Source: Microthrixaceae bacterium (GTDB lineage: Bacteria; Actinomycetota; Acidimicrobiia; Acidimicrobiales; Iamiaceae). Taken from it: 64,000 bases of DNA. Shown here piece after piece: positions 51,305 through 64,000 of the stretch. Both the position numbers and the translations under genes were made by a program. Position 1 is the first letter of the stretch. Each line of letters begins with the position of its first letter. Under the pieces are notes generated by a model. That model saw only the letters and a list, made by a program, of their open reading frames with translations, was not told the origin of the DNA and made no database searches. The stretch lies in assembly GCA_016702505.1 (NCBI GenBank), contig JADJDU010000030.1:186001-250000 (forward strand), written 5' to 3'.

Positions 51305-51349
51305 TCGCGTTCAGAGCCCAGGTCACGGACCAGGCCGGGGTTGGATCTG

Positions 51350-52801
51350 TCAGCGCAACCCGACAGCGGTGGGCTCGACCGGGCTGGGTAGATCCGTGGA
51401 ACCCATCAGGTAGCGGTCCACCGACGCCGCTGCGGCCCGACCTTCGGCGATGGCCCACACGATCAGGCTCTGACCTCTACCCATGTCTCCGGCCACGAAC
51501 ACCCCATCGACATTGGTGGCGTAGTCGTGGTTGCGGGCCACGTTGGAACGGGCATCCAGTTCCACACCGAACTGGGTGGTGATCCAGTCCGACTCAGGAC
51601 CGGTGAAGCCCATGGACAGGAAGACGAAGTCAGCCTCTAGCTCGAAGTCGCTCCCCTCCACCTTCTCGAAGCGGCCGTCGATCATCTGCACCTCATGGGC
51701 AAGGAGAGCTCGAACATGGCCGTTTCCATCGTCTAGGAACCGCTCCGTGTTCACCGAGAACACTCGGTCGCCACCCTCCTCGTGAGCTGAGGCGGTTCGG
51801 AACATCAACGGCCACGTCGGCCACGGCGTCGATTCGGCGCGCTGGTCCGGAGGCCGCGGCATGATCTCGAACTGGTGGATCGACTCGGCTCCTTGGCGGT
51901 GAGCCGTGCCCAAGCAGTCGGCGCCGGTGTCACCCCCGCCGATGATCACCACCTTGCGGCCGGCGACATCGATCGGAGAGCTGAGCAGGTCTCCTTCCTG
52001 GACCCGGTTGGCCAGCGGGAGGTACTCCATCGCCTGGTGGATGCCTGCCAGTTCCCGTCCGGGAATGGGAAGGTCTCGGGCGTGGGTGGCACCGCCGGCC
52101 AGGACGATCGCATCGAACTCGGAACGGAGCTCGTCACCGGTCACATCGACTCCGACGTCGACCCCAGTGCGAAACTCGGTACCCTCCGCGGTCATCTGGT
52201 CGAGCCGGCGATCCAGGAACCGCTTCTCCATCTTGAACTCTGGGATCCCGTAGCGCAGCAGCCCACCGATCCGATCGGCGCGTTCGAAGACCACCACGTT
52301 GTGTCCCGCCCTGGTCAGTTGCTGGGCCGCGGCCAGACCGGCGGGGCCCGAGCCGATGACGGCCACCTTCTTGCCGGTGCGCTCGGTTGGGACAACCGGC
52401 TTGACCCATCCCTCGGCCCATGCCGTCTCCACGATGGTGACCTCGACCTGCTTGATCGTGACGGGGTCCTGGTTGATTCCGAGGACGCAGGCCGACTCGC
52501 ATGGCGCAGGGCACAGCCGCCCGGTGAACTCGGGGAAGTTGTTGGTGGCGTGGAGGCGGTCCATCGCTTCCTGCCAACGATCCCGGTACACGAGGTCGTT
52601 CCAGTCGGGAATCAGGTTGCCCAACGGGCAGCCCTGGTTGCAGAACGGAATGCCACAGTCCATGCAGCGGCTGGCCTGGGTCTGGAGCGTCTCGGAGGGG
52701 AACTCCTCGTACACCTCGCGCCAGTCCTTGATCCGCACCGGCACAGGGCGCCGAACCGGCACCTCTCGACCGTGCTTGAGAAAACCTTGATAGTCACCCA
52801 T
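51350..52801 (-). CDS. gltD: Glutamate synthase small subunit
   Basis: A 483-residue NADPH-oxidising subunit of glutamate synthase, which passes electrons to the large subunit. The two N-terminal cysteine clusters, CMDCGIPFCNQGCPLGN and CPAPCESAC, bind iron-sulfur centres. The FAD motif IGSGPAGLAAAQQLTRAGH and the NADPH motif IIGGGDTGADCLG follow, and the C-terminal GDMGRGQSLIVWAI closes the FAD domain. It lies ten bases downstream of gltB in the same direction. The length and the ordered motifs are canonical. Confidence 0.96.
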   Translation of the reverse strand: MGDYQGFLKHGREVPVRRPVPVRIKDWREVYEEFPSETLQTQASRCMDCGIPFCNQGCPLGNLIPDWNDLVYRDRWQEAMDRLHATNNFPEFTGRLCPAPCESACVLGINQDPVTIKQVEVTIVETAWAEGWVKPVVPTERTGKKVAVIGSGPAGLAAAQQLTRAGHNVVVFERADRIGGLLRYGIPEFKMEKRFLDRRLDQMTAEGTEFRTGVDVGVDVTGDELRSEFDAIVLAGGATHARDLPIPGRELAGIHQAMEYLPLANRVQEGDLLSSPIDVAGRKVVIIGGGDTGADCLGTAHRQGAESIHQFEIMPRPPDQRAESTPWPTWPLMFRTASAHEEGGDRVFSVNTERFLDDGNGHVRALLAHEVQMIDGRFEKVEGSDFELEADFVFLSMGFTGPESDWITTQFGVELDARSNVARNHDYATNVDGVFVAGDMGRGQSLIVWAIAEGRAAAASVDRYLMGSTDLPSPVEPTAVGLR

Positions 52802-52811
52802 GTCTCGTCCC

Positions 52812-57371
<4,560 letters not shown>

Positions 57372-57616
57372 CGGCGTAGGACTTCCTTGGAACGGTGTCA
57401 TCGGGGGCGCTGCTCGCCCGGGACTCCGTTGGCCCGAATCGCAGGACCCCGATCGTAGCGGTCCCTCCTGGGCCATCCCCAACCGATTTGCGGTCGGCCT
57501 AACCTGGTCCGGGGGGCCTTTCCCACCGAAGTCCGACGGGCATTCTCATCCCCCTGAGCCGCGGCTGACAGAGCCTGACAGTCGCACGACACAGCATCTG
57601 ATCGGAGTGACAACGG

Positions 57617-58903
57617 GTGAAGCATCCGTCCGGGTCCACGGAGGACCTTCTCGCCTTCTTGAGGGCCGCCCCGTCTCCATACCATGCCGTGGATTCGGTG
57701 GCGGATCGTCTCAGCGCCATCGGTTTCGAAGAGGTCACGCTCGATGACGGGTGGACCGGCGGTGGCAACCGTTTCGTCCGCCGTGACGGAGCACTCGTCG
57801 CCTGGGCCACATCGGGACAGGACCCGGCCACGCCGTTTCGGATCGTCGGGGCCCACACCGATTCGCCAAACCTGCGACTCAAGCCGAAACCCGATTGCGG
57901 TTTTGCTGGCTGGCGCCAACTCGGGGTCGAGGTCTACGGCGGGGCGCTTTGGAACTCGTGGCTCGACCGCGACCTGGGCCTGTCGGGCAGGGTGGTGATT
58001 CGGGGGATCGATGGTCACCACACGCAACTGGTGTCGTGTGACCGACCCTTGGCCCGCGTGCCTCAGCTCGCGATCCACTTGGACCGGGATGTGAACGGTC
58101 AGGGTCTCCGGCTCAACCCCCAGGCCCACCTGACCCCGGTGTGGGGAACCGGACCTTGGGCCGAGGGTGATCTGGCTCGCTTCGTGGCGGCAGAGCTAGG
58201 CGTGGATGCCAGCGATGTCGTGGCATGGGATCTGATGTTCCACGACCTGACGCCGCCGACCCGTCTGGGATGCAACCAAGAACTGGTGGCGTCGGCGCGT
58301 TTGGACAACCTGCTGTCGTGCTGGGCCGGGACCACCGCCATCTCGGCTGTGGCCAGGACCCGATCCATCCTGGCCAGCACCCCGGTCCTTTGCCTCTACG
58401 ACCACGAGGAGGTTGGATCTGCGTCGGCAACCGGCGCCGACAGCGTGTTGTTGCCCCACTTGCTCGAGCGGATCGTCGCTGGCCGTGGTGGAGATCGCCA
58501 GGATTTCCTGCGAGCGTTGGCCGGCTCTGTGTGCGCCTCGGTCGACATGGCCCATGCCACCCACCCCAACCACCCTGAGCGCCACGACCCAGCTCATCAC
58601 GTGGCGGTCAACGCTGGGCCGGTCATGAAGATCAACGCCAACCAGCGCTACGCCACCAGTGCCACCAGCCATGCCGTGCTGATCCGGGCGTGTGAAGTAG
58701 CTGGGGTGCCCCACCAGGTGTTCGTGAGCCGCAACGATCAACCGTGTGGATCGACCATCGGCCCCGTGACCGCGGCCCGGCTCGGCATCGATACGGTGGA
58801 CGTCGGCGTGGCTCAGCTGTCGATGCATTCGGCTCGGGAGCTGTGCGGGGCCGAGGACCCGCCGCTGCTGGTCGCCATGCTCGACGCGTTCCTACGGGGC
58901 TGA
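57617..58903 (+). CDS. apeB: M18 family aminopeptidase
   Basis: A 428-residue metalloaminopeptidase of the aspartyl-aminopeptidase (M18) family, releasing N-terminal residues from peptides in the cytosol. Metal ligands appear in GAHTDSPNLRLKP, ARLDNL, DHEEVGSASATGAD (the Glu pair with catalytic base), VDMAHATHPNHPERHD and the final SMHSARE. The central MKINANQRYATSA stretch is typical. The start is GTG 57617 with GGAG about eleven bases upstream. The J-domain gene follows two bases after its stop. It is divergent from gltB across 134 bases that likely hold both promoters. Confidence 0.94.
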   Translation: MKHPSGSTEDLLAFLRAAPSPYHAVDSVADRLSAIGFEEVTLDDGWTGGGNRFVRRDGALVAWATSGQDPATPFRIVGAHTDSPNLRLKPKPDCGFAGWRQLGVEVYGGALWNSWLDRDLGLSGRVVIRGIDGHHTQLVSCDRPLARVPQLAIHLDRDVNGQGLRLNPQAHLTPVWGTGPWAEGDLARFVAAELGVDASDVVAWDLMFHDLTPPTRLGCNQELVASARLDNLLSCWAGTTAISAVARTRSILASTPVLCLYDHEEVGSASATGADSVLLPHLLERIVAGRGGDRQDFLRALAGSVCASVDMAHATHPNHPERHDPAHHVAVNAGPVMKINANQRYATSATSHAVLIRACEVAGVPHQVFVSRNDQPCGSTIGPVTAARLGIDTVDVGVAQLSMHSARELCGAEDPPLLVAMLDAFLRG

Positions 58904-58905
58904 GC

Positions 58906-59571
58906 ATGAACCCGGTCGAGGCTCGACGAATCCTGGGGGTTCAAGTCGATGCTGCTTGGGGAGACGTCCGCCGGGCCTACCGAGAGCAGATCCGTCGCCA
59001 TCATCCCGATCGAATCGGTGGCCAGACCAGCAGTGACGCGGTTCTCATCATCGAGGCATTCCGAGTGCTTGACCAGGAGCGGGCCTCACCGGCGCAGAAT
59101 GCAGTTGGGACAACGCAGAGCCATGACCGGGTCTCGGGATCCCGCGCCGGGCAGACGTTCGACTCCGGATCCTCAGAGAGATCAGATCACGGCTATACCC
59201 GTCCTGGTCCGACCGAAGCACCGGGATCGGCATGGTCGATCCCTCTGAACCGAGCTCGCCCCCCAACCTTCGAGCGTGTCGACTCGGACACGATTCGGAT
59301 ACATGCTCCCGCTGATGAATCCCTCCGGTGGCTCCTCGAGGCGGCGCACGATCTCGGCGTCATCACCTACTTGGACGGCTCGGCTCCGTTGTTCGAAGTG
59401 TTGTGCCGATTCGTGGATGAGCCTGCTACGTCGTTGCTCGTCACGCTTCAGGGCCGGGCCGACGGCACCGACGCGCTGTGCTCGGCCGAGTCGATCGAGG
59501 CCCGGCCCGGTCCTCCGACGGTAGCGGTGGTCGACGTGTTCGAGAACGCGCTGGGAGCCTTGGTGACCTAG
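58906..59571 (+). CDS. J-domain protein with unknown C-terminal domain
   Basis: A 221-residue protein with an N-terminal J domain: ARRILGVQVDAAWGDVRRAY, then REQIRRHHPDR with the HPD motif that stimulates Hsp70 ATPase activity, and a third helix. It lacks the Gly/Phe-rich, zinc-finger and substrate domains of DnaJ. A linker of about 60 residues leads to a C-terminal domain of about 90 residues (PTFERVDSDTIRIHAP...). The C-terminal part looks like an alpha/beta fold but I do not recognise it. ATG 58906 follows the aminopeptidase stop. A targeted cochaperone is likely; its client is unknown. Confidence 0.8.
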   Translation: MNPVEARRILGVQVDAAWGDVRRAYREQIRRHHPDRIGGQTSSDAVLIIEAFRVLDQERASPAQNAVGTTQSHDRVSGSRAGQTFDSGSSERSDHGYTRPGPTEAPGSAWSIPLNRARPPTFERVDSDTIRIHAPADESLRWLLEAAHDLGVITYLDGSAPLFEVLCRFVDEPATSLLVTLQGRADGTDALCSAESIEARPGPPTVAVVDVFENALGALVT

Positions 59572-59639
59572 CCGATAGGTCCAGACCTTCGACACGGCGC
59601 CCGGTGATGCTCGGATGAGGCTCGACGGTGGTGGAGGCC

Positions 59640-60956
59640 TCAGTTTCGGCCGTAGTCGACCGCGGCCTCGAAGTCGATGATCCCCTCGGGGTTCACGGGC
59701 ATGCCCTTGACCCTGGTCTCGAGGTGTAGGTGCGGTCCCGTGGACAAACCGGTGGAGCCGACCCAGCCGATGACGTCCCCCCGCTTGACCAGATCACCGG
59801 CGCCTACGGCCAAAGCACTCTGGTGGGCGTAGAGCGTGGCGAGCGAGTCGCCGTGATCGATCACGACGGTCAAGCCATATCCGCCCCTCTCGGAGGCGAC
59901 GACCACCCTCCCGTCGGCGGCGGCGTGGATCGGGGTCCCCGAGGGTGCACCCATGTCTCCGCCAGCATGCAGACGCTCGATGTTGAGGATCGGATGGAAG
60001 CGCATTCCGAAGGCAGATCCGATGCGGTACCCGGGTAGCGGGTTGGTGATCGGGTAACGGCCTGGCATCCAGTCGGGCTGTGACCTCTGTAGATCTCCGA
60101 GTAGGAGAGCCACCCCATCGGAGGATGCGCTCATGACGTTGATGCGACCCTCGACGAGGGCCCGCCGACCCTGGACCTCCATTAGGGCCTGGGATTCCAG
60201 CATCACCTGGACGTTTATCTCATCGACCAGGCGGGCCTGGTTGTCTCGGGCAGCGGCGATGAATCGTCGAGCGGCGTCGACGTCGTCTCTCCGGGACTTG
60301 GCACGCGCCGAGTTGGCCTTGGCCACCCCATCTGCCTTACGGGCCTCGGCCCGGGCCCGCTCGAGGTTCTCGACCAGCACCTCGGTATCGCCGACCACAG
60401 CCTTGGAGTAGGTCAGCGCCTGGCCCATCTCCTCCCCGCTGCGAGCCTTGAGGAGTGCCTCGAGAACAGAGGCATCTGCCCCTCCGTTCACATAGGTGGC
60501 CACGATTTGGCGCCGGAGCCTCTCGGAGGCGACCTCGACCTTCTGACGGGCGTCGACCACTGCTTGGGCATAGATCATGGCTAGGAACTCGGCGTCGTCG
60601 AGCTCGGCTTGGGCGACGAGGAGCTCGACGTTTCGGGCTTGTAGATCGGCTTCGAGGCGATCTAGTTCTGACGTCAGCCGGGCTCGCTCGGCTTGTGCAG
60701 ATTGAACCCGAGCAATGAGGGCCGCCTCCTCACCGAGGATTTCGTCGTACTCGTCTTGAAGCGACTCGTCGCCTTGCCCGACAACGATTCCCGCCGCCGG
60801 ACGGGCCACAGCCCCCTGGAGGATGGGCGATTCACCCTTGTCGGGCCCGACAAACCCGGGAACCGCCATGGGTGTCACGACACCGAGCAAGATCGCAGCG
60901 GTGACGAGACCCCGTCGGTGGGCGAGTCGGGCGAATGCGGGAAAGAAGTGAGACAT
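59640..60956 (-). CDS. M23 family metallopeptidase with N-terminal coiled coil (EnvC/NlpD-like)
   Basis: A 438-residue envelope protein. An N-terminal hydrophobic segment (17-35) acts as signal anchor. Residues ~65-290 are a long coiled coil rich in Ala, Glu and Arg, of the EnvC type. The C-terminal M23/LytM domain begins near GSAFGMRFHPILNIERLHAGGDM, contains the HxnD ligand pair in LHAGGDM, and ends with GPHLHLETR, which supplies the HLH motif. All zinc ligands look intact, so it could cut peptidoglycan cross-links or activate an amidase. It ends in the convergent gap behind the J-domain gene. Septal cell separation is the usual role of this family. Confidence 0.9.
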   Translation of the reverse strand: MSHFFPAFARLAHRRGLVTAAILLGVVTPMAVPGFVGPDKGESPILQGAVARPAAGIVVGQGDESLQDEYDEILGEEAALIARVQSAQAERARLTSELDRLEADLQARNVELLVAQAELDDAEFLAMIYAQAVVDARQKVEVASERLRRQIVATYVNGGADASVLEALLKARSGEEMGQALTYSKAVVGDTEVLVENLERARAEARKADGVAKANSARAKSRRDDVDAARRFIAAARDNQARLVDEINVQVMLESQALMEVQGRRALVEGRINVMSASSDGVALLLGDLQRSQPDWMPGRYPITNPLPGYRIGSAFGMRFHPILNIERLHAGGDMGAPSGTPIHAAADGRVVVASERGGYGLTVVIDHGDSLATLYAHQSALAVGAGDLVKRGDVIGWVGSTGLSTGPHLHLETRVKGMPVNPEGIIDFEAAVDYGRN

Positions 60957-61113
60957 GGTGGGGGGGCAGGCGCCAGCAGTCGGACAAACCTAGTCCTGCT
61001 AACCAGATCGGCTCCGGACACCAAAACCTGAGCCGACCATTGAGCCGCCAACAGGGATGACGACACGGCCAGATCCCATCGACAGACCGTCGCAACCGCT
61101 GATCCGCCTCAAA

Positions 61114-61154
61114 CGAACTCCGCCGGACGGCTTCGCCTTTCGGCGGATCCAGAC
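61114..61154 (-). repeat. Dispersed 3'-end repeat, copy R7 (left-end hairpin)
   Basis: Directly after the TAG of the CoA-transferase gene the minus strand reads GTCTGGATCCGCCGAAAGGC, then a loop and GCCGTCCGGCGGAGTTCG. This matches the first 41 bases of the long copies, including the left hairpin, whose sequence differs while the outer pairs are kept. Nothing after it matches, so it is a one-end fragment. Confidence 0.75.
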
Positions 61155-62447
61155 CTAGCCCGGAGGCCACACCTCGGCTTCGGCCAAGAGCTCGTCGCGG
61201 AAGTCGGGATGGGCCACCGCAGCCAGGGCCCTGGCTCTCTCCCTGGTGGTACGGCCCCTGAGCTCGGCCACACCGAACTCGGTGACCACGACATCGAGCT
61301 GATGGCGGGGCGTGGTGATGATGGCGCCGGCGGGGAACTTGCCGTTGATCCTGGAGGTGAGCACGCCGTCCACGGTGGTGGTGGAACGAAGGCAGATCAG
61401 CGATCGATCCTCCAGTTCGAGGCCAGAGGAGGCCACGAAGTCCTCGTGCCCACCGATACCGCTGAACTGAGCTCCGTGGATGGTGTCGGCGATGGCCTGG
61501 CCGGCGAGATCCACGGCAATGGCCCCGTTGATCGACACCATCTTGGGGTTGCGAGAGATCACGTCGGGTGAGTTCACGGTGCCGACCGGCAAGAACGCGA
61601 CCTCGGGATTCTCGTCGAGCCAGTCGTAGAGCTCCCGAGTTCCAGCGGCAAAGGTCGTCACCGACACGCCGTCGTACATTCCCTTACGGTTGCTCACCTT
61701 CCCGGCCTGATGGAGGTGCATGAGGCCGGTGGTGAACATCTCGGAATGGATTCCGAAACCACCAGCGTCACCTTCGGCCAGAAGGCGCGCCACCCGAGAC
61801 GGAATGCCACCGATCCCGGTCTGGATGGTCGACCCTTCGGTGATGAAGGAGGCGACGTGCTCGGCGATGGCTCGATCTGCCTCGCTGGCCTCGGCGTCGG
61901 CCAACACGAATGGCTCCCGATCGCTGTGAACCAAGACGTCGATCTCGTCGATGTGGATGCGGTGCCCGTAGTCGGCGTGGCCGAACGTTCGGGGGAATCG
62001 TGGGCTGACCTCGACCACCAGCACTCGGGCTGGATCGGCGGCCACTCGCATGATCTCCCCGACCGTGGCCCCGGCGTGTAGGGAAAGACTGCAAAACCCA
62101 TCACCGTCGGGTGGGGCCGCCGCGGTTGCGAAAACCCGTGGGGCCACCTGCTCGAGCGTGGGTCCGAACCGCCGGAAATCGGCGGGGACGAACTCGATCG
62201 CCCCACCTTGGTCGCGCAACAGCCGTTCCAGCGGCCCGTAGAAGCCCGACAGGAACCGGACGTTGGACCGACTGAACAGCTCGTAGAAATCGGTGATGAG
62301 GGCACCCCCCACCAACAGGTCGGTCCAGTCGTCACGAGCACCCAAGGCGTGGAGGAAATCACCAGGCTGACCCGGCCCGAGCGGGATACCCAGCGAGTCG
62401 GTTGGCCGCAGAAGGGCGGCTGCTTCGGTGGCGGTCATGACCTGCAT
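61155..62447 (-). CDS. Acetyl-CoA hydrolase/transferase family protein
   Basis: A 430-residue CoA-transferase, close in pattern to 4-hydroxybutyrate or acetate CoA-transferases. The catalytic Glu lies in GIHSEMFTTGLMHL. GIGGIPSRVARLL is the CoA-binding glycine loop and GQFSGIGGHEDFV-type residues near the C-terminus (GAQFSGIGGHEDFVASS) complete the site. VSPRFPRTFG and DYGHRIHIDEIDVLVHSD are also conserved. The substrate is unknown. The start at ATG 62447 has no Shine-Dalgarno and a -10-like TACGTT eight bases upstream, so leaderless; ATG 62438 is also possible. It is divergent from the acid-CoA ligase gene, with which it may share a pathway. Confidence 0.9.
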   Translation of the reverse strand: MQVMTATEAAALLRPTDSLGIPLGPGQPGDFLHALGARDDWTDLLVGGALITDFYELFSRSNVRFLSGFYGPLERLLRDQGGAIEFVPADFRRFGPTLEQVAPRVFATAAAPPDGDGFCSLSLHAGATVGEIMRVAADPARVLVVEVSPRFPRTFGHADYGHRIHIDEIDVLVHSDREPFVLADAEASEADRAIAEHVASFITEGSTIQTGIGGIPSRVARLLAEGDAGGFGIHSEMFTTGLMHLHQAGKVSNRKGMYDGVSVTTFAAGTRELYDWLDENPEVAFLPVGTVNSPDVISRNPKMVSINGAIAVDLAGQAIADTIHGAQFSGIGGHEDFVASSGLELEDRSLICLRSTTTVDGVLTSRINGKFPAGAIITTPRHQLDVVVTEFGVAELRGRTTRERARALAAVAHPDFRDELLAEAEVWPPG

Positions 62448-62455
62448 GGACCGAA

Positions 62456-62461
62456 AACGTA
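62456..62461 (-). promoter_or_regulatory. -10 hexamer of a probable leaderless promoter (CoA-transferase gene)
   Basis: On the minus strand TACGTT is followed by eight bases and the ATG at 62447. The gap to the divergent gene is 33 bases, with no Shine-Dalgarno. Confidence 0.4.
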
Positions 62462-62480
62462 GGCCGTCTGACGATCTACG

Positions 62481-64000
62481 GTGAGCCAGGTGATCGAGTC
62501 AGCCAGTTCTTCGGGTCGAGATGCCAGACCACTCGACATCGACGTCGAGGGAGGTTGCGCTCTTCCCGAGGCTGGCGGGTCGTTGGTGGTCGACGAGCGA
62601 CGGGCGTGGAGTCCGGCCGAGGTGTGGGACCTCACCCACCGTGTCGCCCACCTGGCCAGGGGCATGTGCCCCGACGGCCGACGGATGGCGGTCTTCGGGG
62701 AGAACTGTGCCGAAGCGGTGATCGCCCACCTCGGCGGCCTCCGAGCCGGTGTTTCGGTGGTGGCGGCCAGCGCCCATCTCAACGGTCCCGACGTCGCCTA
62801 CCTGTTGGAGGTTGGCGACGTGAGCCTGGTGCTGGCCGGTCCCCGTACGGCGGCGGCAGCCCGCGAGGCCGCCAACCTGGCCGAGATCACCACCGGTCGT
62901 GCCACGGCGGTCTTCGTGTGGAACACCGAGGAGTGGCGTGATTGGCTGGCGACGGCACCCGAAGGACCACCACCTGATGATCGCTCGATCCGGCCCAATC
63001 TGTTGTTCACGTCGGGTACCACCGGCAGACCCAAGGCCACCGAGCTCCCACCCAACGTGTTTCCCCGTCGACGGTCCTGGGCCGAGTTCCTCGAGGCGAC
63101 GAACGCCAACCGATTCGTGGGCCTGGGACGACACTTGGTCGTCGCTCCGATCCACCACACCGGGCCGCTGAACGCAGTGCGGGCCCTGGCGGTAGGCACG
63201 CCGATCGGAGTACTCGACCGGTTCGATCCGGCCACCACTCTGGCTGCCATCGAGAAGTGGCAGGTGGGGTCTACCACCCTGGTTCCCACCCACATGTCTC
63301 GACTGCTCGCGCTTGCGCAGCCAATCAGGTCGACGGCCGACACGTCCAGCCTTCGCCTCGTTTTCCAGACTGGATCGGCATGTCCGGTCGAGGTCAAGCG
63401 GGCGATGATCGAATGGTGGGGGCCGGTCTTCCTCGAGGCCTACGGAGGTACCGAGGTCGGGGTGACCTGTGCCATCTCCAGTGAGGATTGGCTTGACCAC
63501 CCCGGTTCGGTGGGGCGGGCTGTGTCGCCCTACGAGGCAGTCGTGGTGGACGACGACGGGCATGAGCTCGATCCTGGAACCGAAGGACGGCTCTACTTCC
63601 GAGACATGACCGGTCGAGGCATCCGCTACCACGGCGACCAAGAGCGATCGGCGGCCGCCCACCTGGCCCCGGGCCTGTTCACGTTGGGGGAGATCGGACG
63701 GGTTGATCCCGACGGCTGGGTGTATGTCACCGACCGGGCATCAGACATGGTGGTCACCGGCGGTGTCAACGTCTATCCGGCCGAGGCCGAGCAGGTGTTG
63801 ATCGGCCACGCGGCTGTGGCCGATGTTGCCGGGGTCGGAATACCCGACCCTGACCTAGGAGAGGTCCTCGTCGCCTTGGTCGTCGCCACCGACCCGGACC
63901 ATCCTCCGTCGGCCACCGACCTGTTGGACTGGTGCCACCGTCGCCTGTCGGTCTACAAGTGCCCGCGCCGAGTGGTGTTCATCGAGTCGTTGAACCGCAA
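62481..64000 (+). CDS. AMP-dependent acyl-CoA synthetase, 3' end outside window
   Basis: An adenylate-forming acid-CoA ligase starting with a GTG at 62481 and still open at the end, so about 506 residues are visible. The phosphate loop is LLFTSGTTGRPKATELP. YGGTEVGVT binds adenine, and the hinge region shows GWVYVTDRASDMVVTGGVNVYPAE. CPRRVVFIESLNRK at the edge precedes the catalytic-lysine segment of the C-terminal lobe, which lies beyond the window. About 35 Ser/Asp-rich residues precede the domain. It is divergent from the CoA-transferase gene; both act on acyl-CoA, so a common organic-acid pathway is plausible. Substrate unknown. Confidence 0.88.
   Translation, partial: MSQVIESASSSGRDARPLDIDVEGGCALPEAGGSLVVDERRAWSPAEVWDLTHRVAHLARGMCPDGRRMAVFGENCAEAVIAHLGGLRAGVSVVAASAHLNGPDVAYLLEVGDVSLVLAGPRTAAAAREAANLAEITTGRATAVFVWNTEEWRDWLATAPEGPPPDDRSIRPNLLFTSGTTGRPKATELPPNVFPRRRSWAEFLEATNANRFVGLGRHLVVAPIHHTGPLNAVRALAVGTPIGVLDRFDPATTLAAIEKWQVGSTTLVPTHMSRLLALAQPIRSTADTSSLRLVFQTGSACPVEVKRAMIEWWGPVFLEAYGGTEVGVTCAISSEDWLDHPGSVGRAVSPYEAVVVDDDGHELDPGTEGRLYFRDMTGRGIRYHGDQERSAAAHLAPGLFTLGEIGRVDPDGWVYVTDRASDMVVTGGVNVYPAEAEQVLIGHAAVADVAGVGIPDPDLGEVLVALVVATDPDHPPSATDLLDWCHRRLSVYKCPRRVVFIESLNR

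Overview
The window is high-GC chromosomal DNA from an actinobacterium. It has many GTG/TTG starts, ATGA-type overlaps, a complete conservon (histidine kinase, roadblock, DUF742, Ras-like GTPase), tight-adherence (Flp) pilins and leaderless-looking genes. An RDD protein begins with a PGWWQASDGKWYPPE motif that I associate with Acidimicrobiia and related lineages. A placement in or near Acidimicrobiia is inference from these traits. I saw no rRNA, tRNA, CRISPR array, prophage or transposase gene.

Layout. 1-6.1 kb: tail of an unknown gene, typA, a small zinc-motif protein, RNase D, a rhodanese, MobA and a PLP decarboxylase/lyase-like enzyme. 6.2-11.6 kb: a glutamine-synthetase-family enzyme, a GT87-like membrane protein, and a divergent SDR and aldehyde dehydrogenase that together suggest amine or amino-acid breakdown. 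11.7-13.3 kb: two almost identical Flp pilin genes in tandem and a glycerophosphodiester phosphodiesterase. 13.5-21.9 kb: a peptide/nickel-type ABC transporter with two substrate-binding lipoproteins, two permeases, two ATPases and a TetR-type regulator. 21.9-26 kb: cyclophilin, acyl-CoA synthetase, HhH-GPD DNA glycosylase and two small proteins. 26.1-43.8 kb: a large surface-glycan region with six multi-spanning GT-C-like proteins, two acyltransferase-3 proteins (one fused to a GT-C-like half), GT2 and GT4 transferases, a flavin oxidoreductase and a methyltransferase. 43.9-50.4 kb: a GGDEF-EAL protein and the conservon. 50.6-64 kb: RDD protein, gltD-gltB, M18 aminopeptidase, J-domain protein, M23 peptidase, CoA transferase and an AMP-dependent ligase running off the end.

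The least expected signal is a family of structured intergenic repeats found at seven loci, with a possible eighth fragment. It is always downstream of at least one gene and in several cases begins right after a stop codon. Two long copies (about 325-365 bp) and five shorter or internally deleted copies are visible. One copy fills the whole gap between two convergent genes, and another pair lies in inverted orientation around two small genes. No transposase accompanies them. A non-autonomous element or a 3'-end/terminator repeat family is the most economical reading.
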